From Chloroflexota bacterium (GTDB lineage: Bacteria > Chloroflexota > UBA4733), in the NCBI GenBank assembly GCA_023381895.1, contig JAMCTA010000113.1, positions 1-11,102 of the forward strand: a stretch of 11,102 bases of DNA, written 5' to 3'. The notes beneath the pieces were generated by a model, which had not been told where the DNA came from, searched no databases, and saw nothing but the letters and a program-made list of their open reading frames with translations. Positions 8,086-11,102 of this stretch are shown in pieces (the stretch's first letter is position 1; every line of letters begins with the position of its first letter). Both the position numbers and the translations under genes were made by a program.

Positions 8086-8097
8086 GGAGGTGGGAGG
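8086..8097 (+). promoter_or_regulatory. Tandem Shine-Dalgarno sequences before the AftB/ZomB-like gene
   Basis: AAGGAGGTG (8084-8092) matches the complement of the 16S rRNA 3' end. A second GGAGG lies at 8093-8097. No ATG, GTG or TTG in the gene's frame sits at normal spacing behind either one. The in-frame GTG at 8090 overlaps the first, and the in-frame ATC at 8102 lies 4 nt after the second. Confidence 0.5.
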
Positions 8098-9964
8098 CTC
8101 CATCGAAGCACACCGTGCCGGCACAGTAGGAGACAAGACGTGGACGTCTCCCACCCGGCTCGTCGTGCTGGCGCTCATCGCGCTCTTGCTCCACCAGCTG
8201 TTCTACGCCTGGGCTATTGGCTGGGACGCGATTGACGACGCCTACATCTCGTTTCGTTACGCCCTCAACATGGTGCAGGGACACGGCCTCGTCTTCAATC
8301 CAGGCGAGTATGTGCAGGGCTATACAAACTTCCTCTGGACCGTGCTCATGGCGGTCCCCATCGCCCTGCATCTGCCCATCGGACCTGCTTCACTCTTCCT
8401 GGGTGCGATTTGCGGCTGGGCTGTGCTTGTGCTCACCGTCCGCTGGAGCCTGCCGCGTCAACCCTTCATTGCCGCCCTCGCCACGCTACTGCTCGCTGCA
8501 GACGGGTCCTTCGCCTTGTGGTCAGTGAGCGGAATGGAAACCTCGTTCTTCACTCTTCTCGTCGTTGCTGGAGTACTACGCTACTGGCACGAGGCCGAGC
8601 ACCCTGAGGCGCGCCCCTGGTCGGGCTTGCTGCTCGCTATCGCCACGCTGGCCAGGCCGGAAGGTGGCCTCGTCATGGTCATGACGGCCGCCCACGCAGC
8701 AGCGTTCCAGCTCCGGCAGCGACAGTTCATCATCGACCGTCGTGACCTCCTACGTATCGTTCTCTACGTCCCGCTCGTAGCCGCATACGCGTTGTTCAGC
8801 TGGCGCTACTATGGCAGCCCTCTGCCCAACACCTTCACTGACAAAGTCGATGTGGGCTCTGCAGCGCAGGCTCACCGCGGGCTCGAGCTCGCTGGTGTGT
8901 TCCTTCTCGGGCACGGGGTCGTACTGCTGCCCATCGCTGTGGCCGTAGGGTGTTGGGTGCTGCTCCGTCAAGGAGAGGGGGTGCGCGGGACTCACTCAGT
9001 CTTCATCATCGTCCCCTACACCGCCTACATCATCGCAGTCGGTGGCGACTGGTCAGTTGGCCGCTTCTTCGTCCCTTTCTTACCTTTCGTGTATCTCCTC
9101 ACAGCAGCAGCGCTCTCGCCGTTCCTTTCGCTCTGCAAAAGGTGGGCTGACCGGCTCCAAGGGCGACCAGCAGCAGGCATTCCATCGCAGCCAAGCCGGA
9201 GCCGCGTGCTGATGAGCACGGCGCTCCTCATGGTCGTCCTCTTTACTGGCTCGTCACTGCTCGGTGAGTACGCATTATTCGTACGCCGGTTCCACGTTGC
9301 GGCCGTCGGCGCTGCCCGCACGGACATGGGGAAGTGGCTGGCCACCAACGTTCCTCCGGACGCAACAATCGCGGTTGACGCTGCCGGGCAGATGCCTTAC
9401 TACGCCGGTCACTACGTCATCGACCTGTATGGGCTCAACGATGCGCACATCGCCCGCCTCAAGACTTCCAGGATCGGACGCACTCTGCCGGGACACGAGA
9501 AGTTCGGCCTCGACTACGCGATCCGCACCTATCATCCCGACTACATCGCGATCTACGGAAACATCCTGAGCGCCCCGGTGTACCGGACTCAGTACCGGAG
9601 GCTAGCAGTGCCGTGGACCCACGATCCGCAGCTGCTCCACTTGCTCAACGTCTACGAGCGGCGTCCTCCCAGTGGACCCGGCTTCTGCCACGTCGCCGCA
9701 CCATTCCAGGCGCTGGACCGTGCTCTCAGCACGACCGCCGGCCAGTGCACCGGTGCCGCTCTCCACGACCCGAAGAGCGGTGATCTTGTTCAGCACACAC
9801 AACACGGCATCCTCGTTCAGGACAAGGCGAGTGGCTTCGTCTCATTTTCCGATGGCTATCACACCTGGGTCGATGGTCCTCGCGGTATCCAGGAGCGTCT
9901 GAACTTCCAGAGATTCTCGTGGGAGCCGAACCCGACTCACCTCCCGATCGTCACGGGCGGCTGA
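8090..9964 (+). CDS. GT-C membrane glycosyltransferase, AftB/ZomB-like
   Basis: A polytopic membrane protein (624 aa from GTG 8090) predicted to transfer a sugar from a polyprenyl-phosphate donor outside the cytoplasmic membrane. After a first hydrophobic segment (about 25-42), the external loop carries WDAIDDAYISFRY (45-57), whose D49-D50 pair fits the GT-C catalytic acidic motif. Then come GYTNFLW (77-83), GMET (148-151), TLARPEGGL (186-194), YYGSPLPNTF (240-249) and GGDWSVGRF (318-326). About nine to eleven hydrophobic segments end near 390, followed by an external C-terminal domain with VDAAGQMPYYAG (429-440) and GHEKFGLDY (468-476). This order matches the AftB-type arabinofuranosyltransferases of mycobacteria and their ZomB-like relatives; arabinose specificity should not be assumed. 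The start is uncertain: GTG 8039, GTG 8042, GTG 8165 or ATC 8102 are alternatives. It is separate from the upstream four-gene set but probably works in the same glycan pathway. Confidence 0.82.
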   Translation: MGGSIEAHRAGTVGDKTWTSPTRLVVLALIALLLHQLFYAWAIGWDAIDDAYISFRYALNMVQGHGLVFNPGEYVQGYTNFLWTVLMAVPIALHLPIGPASLFLGAICGWAVLVLTVRWSLPRQPFIAALATLLLAADGSFALWSVSGMETSFFTLLVVAGVLRYWHEAEHPEARPWSGLLLAIATLARPEGGLVMVMTAAHAAAFQLRQRQFIIDRRDLLRIVLYVPLVAAYALFSWRYYGSPLPNTFTDKVDVGSAAQAHRGLELAGVFLLGHGVVLLPIAVAVGCWVLLRQGEGVRGTHSVFIIVPYTAYIIAVGGDWSVGRFFVPFLPFVYLLTAAALSPFLSLCKRWADRLQGRPAAGIPSQPSRSRVLMSTALLMVVLFTGSSLLGEYALFVRRFHVAAVGAARTDMGKWLATNVPPDATIAVDAAGQMPYYAGHYVIDLYGLNDAHIARLKTSRIGRTLPGHEKFGLDYAIRTYHPDYIAIYGNILSAPVYRTQYRRLAVPWTHDPQLLHLLNVYERRPPSGPGFCHVAAPFQALDRALSTTAGQCTGAALHDPKSGDLVQHTQHGILVQDKASGFVSFSDGYHTWVDGPRGIQERLNFQRFSWEPNPTHLPIVTGG

Positions 9965-10014
9965 GCGCTACCCGCAGCAGCACGATTCCTAACGAGTGCA
10001 CAGCTGCGCGACCA

Positions 10015-10027
10015 CAGTCATTGACTG
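10015..10027. repeat. Dyad CAGTCA-T-TGACTG over the -35 box
   Basis: Two 6-bp arms are exact reverse complements around a single central T. The right arm covers most of the -35 hexamer of the predicted promoter (10021-10026), where a bound regulator could block or recruit RNA polymerase. The operator role is inferred. Confidence 0.45.
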
Positions 10028-10050
10028 GCTGGCGAATCGTAAGATACTAT
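10021..10050 (+). promoter_or_regulatory. Predicted sigma-70-type promoter for the YeeE/YedE gene
   Basis: TTGACT (10021-10026) and TACTAT (10045-10050) are separated by 18 nt, in a locally A+T-rich stretch unlike the rest of the window. Transcription would start near 10057, leaving a leader of about 45-50 nt before the GTG at 10104. It lies within the 139-bp gap after the AftB/ZomB-like gene, so the transporter probably has its own transcript. Confidence 0.6.
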
Positions 10051-10092
10051 ACAAAGCGACAAAGTCAAGATTGGCTACCATAACCGTGGCTG

Positions 10093-10102
10093 GGAGGTGA
10101 TC
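10093..10102 (+). promoter_or_regulatory. Very strong ribosome binding site
   Basis: GGAGGTGATC is a ten-base match to the complement of the 16S rRNA 3' end. The GGAGG core ends 6 nt before GTG 10104, which fixes that GTG as the start of the YeeE/YedE gene. Confidence 0.75.
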
Positions 10103-10103
10103 A

Positions 10104-11102
10104 GTGAGTGCAACAGCGCCAACAGCACCGCAACGCTCTGCACTAGGTGTTGCGTTTTCCGGGCCGCTGCTCCTGAAGATTGCAGCGGTCGGGGCAGCTC
10201 TCGTGCTACTCGTGTTCATCTCCCTTGCCAATCCTGCGGTGGGAGTCTTCTGGGTGTTCGGCCTGGCTTTTGGATTCATCTTGCAGCGCAGCCGCCTTTG
10301 CTTCGCATCGGCGTTTCGCGATCTCTTCTTGCTGAAGGATGGGCGCAACATGCGCGCCATCGTTGTGGGCCTGGCTGTTGCCTCGCTCGGATTCGTGCTC
10401 CTCATGGCCAAGAGTGTGCCAGACCCCACTGCCGGCGCTCTGCCGAACCAGGCGCACATCATCCCGGTAGGCCCTTACCTGTTCTTCGGTGGCTTGCTCT
10501 TTGGTTTCGGGATGGTCGTCGCTGGTGGCTGTGTCTCCGGCACGCTCTTGGCCATGAGGAAAGGGTATGTCGCGTCAGTCGTGAGTCTCGTTGGCATCCT
10601 CATCGGGCTCGAGCTCGTCGCACACTCCTGGAACTGGTGGTGGACGGCGCAGATCTCGCACGATCCCGTTCTCTGGCTACCGTCGTGGCTGGGATACTCC
10701 GGTGGGCTAGTGGTCACACTCGTGCTGCTTGCCGCCGCCTTCCTCCTGACGTACTGGCAGGAGCGAGGCCACGGACCACAAGTTCCACTCCGGGTCAAGC
10801 CGCAAGTTGAGCCAGTCACCATTCGGGGACACGTGGCCAAGATCCATCAACAGTGGTTCGTCAATGGCTGGCCGATCACCACGGGAGCCGTTGCGCTGGC
10901 ATTGCTCAACATCTTCACCTTCACCGTCGACCGTCCGCTTGGGGTCACCGGCGAGCTGAGCGTCTGGGCCGGACGGGCATCCGGGCTCGTTGGCTGGGCT
11001 GCCGGCCCCCTTCAGGGAGCCGCCCAGCTGGCAGGATGCAACCTCGCCACCGGTAGTGGCGGCCCATGGCTCACGGAGACCTTCGCCATCGATGCGGGAC
11101 TC
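10104..11102 (+). CDS. YeeE/YedE family sulfur-compound transporter, 3' partial
   Basis: An integral membrane protein, 333 aa visible, with no stop before the window edge. The family (DUF395/Sulf_transp; TsuA is the characterised thiosulfate importer) moves sulfur compounds across the cytoplasmic membrane via conserved cysteines. Here the first repeat has FGFILQRSRLCFASAFRD (56-73, C66), then FGFGMVVAGGCVSGTLLAMR (133-152, C143), and a further AGCNLATGSGGPW (310-322, C312). Hydrophobic segments lie near 22-42, 47-60, 86-101, 122-142, 156-172, 197-215, 256-274 and 286-310, with a charged cytoplasmic-type linker at about 218-252. The GTG start is supported by the strong Shine-Dalgarno sequence and upstream promoter. 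No sulfur partner (TusA-like or rhodanese) is visible; it could lie beyond the edge. The gene looks unrelated to the glycan cluster. Family call is strong; thiosulfate as substrate is inferred. Confidence 0.9.
   Translation, partial: MSATAPTAPQRSALGVAFSGPLLLKIAAVGAALVLLVFISLANPAVGVFWVFGLAFGFILQRSRLCFASAFRDLFLLKDGRNMRAIVVGLAVASLGFVLLMAKSVPDPTAGALPNQAHIIPVGPYLFFGGLLFGFGMVVAGGCVSGTLLAMRKGYVASVVSLVGILIGLELVAHSWNWWWTAQISHDPVLWLPSWLGYSGGLVVTLVLLAAAFLLTYWQERGHGPQVPLRVKPQVEPVTIRGHVAKIHQQWFVNGWPITTGAVALALLNIFTFTVDRPLGVTGELSVWAGRASGLVGWAAGPLQGAAQLAGCNLATGSGGPWLTETFAIDAGL

Larger units (their letters stand above)
7599..8089 (+). other. Intergenic stretch without a convincing gene
   Basis: About 490 bp between the methyltransferase stop and the first likely start of the next membrane GT. 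No tRNA, poly-T terminator or good sigma-70 promoter is visible. It contains an 18-bp palindrome (7786-7803), 11-bp inverted repeats (7819-7829 and 7891-7901) and a Shine-Dalgarno-like sequence near its end. One open stretch (7588-7779) lacks a start codon, and a 74-codon frame from a GTG at 7798 contains one CPRCGG; neither is convincing as a gene. A minus-strand open frame crosses the region but also runs under both neighbouring genes. Confidence 0.6.

Noticed and set aside
7424..8371. Minus-strand open frame of 315 codons crossing the intergenic region
   Set aside because: It runs antisense under the conserved C-terminal part of the methyltransferase and the catalytic loop of the AftB/ZomB-like protein, and its translation is Arg/His-rich with no recognisable motif or hydrophobic pattern.
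9965..10014. Possible terminator after the AftB/ZomB-like gene
   Set aside because: The GC-rich segment around GTGCACAGCTGCGC gives only short imperfect stems and no T-run follows.

Overview
The window reads as chromosomal DNA, rich in G+C, from a bacterium of the phylum Chloroflexota, possibly the Thermomicrobia branch. The assignment is inferred from family content. The first gene joins a GT39-like membrane glycosyltransferase to a DUF2298 (Chlor_Arch_YYY) domain, an arrangement I associate with Chloroflexota, and the other proteins fit that group. No rRNA, tRNA, CRISPR array, insertion sequence or phage gene is visible. All recognisable genes are on the + strand.

Region 1 (1-7598) holds four tightly packed genes: the giant GT39/DUF2298 membrane protein (5' end outside the window), an NAD-dependent nucleotide-sugar epimerase resembling CDP-paratose 2-epimerase, a GT-B glycosyltransferase of family GT4, and a class I SAM-dependent methyltransferase. 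The gaps are 8 bp, 2 bp and -8 bp, so one transcript with translational coupling is likely. Together they suggest a surface glycan or glycolipid module: a sugar-nucleotide modifier, a cytoplasmic GT, a methyl-capping or lipid-modifying enzyme, and a polytopic membrane transferase using lipid-linked sugars. The actual glycan cannot be deduced.

Region 2 (7599-8089) is about 490 bp without a convincing gene. It contains a perfect 18-bp palindrome, a pair of 11-bp inverted repeats, and tandem Shine-Dalgarno sequences just before the next gene, whose start codon is unresolved.

Region 3 (8090-9964) is a second GT-C membrane glycosyltransferase, related to the AftB/ZomB type, probably acting on the same or a related surface polymer.

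Region 4 (9965-11102) has a well-formed sigma-70-type promoter with a palindrome over its -35 box, an unusually strong ribosome binding site, and a YeeE/YedE sulfur-transport membrane protein that runs off the right edge. It appears to be a separate transcription unit.

I found no clear evidence of a wholly new system. The points most worth a second look are the double GT-C-type fusion, the AftB-like enzyme in a probable non-mycolate organism, the start problem of that gene, and the palindromes in the two intergenic regions.
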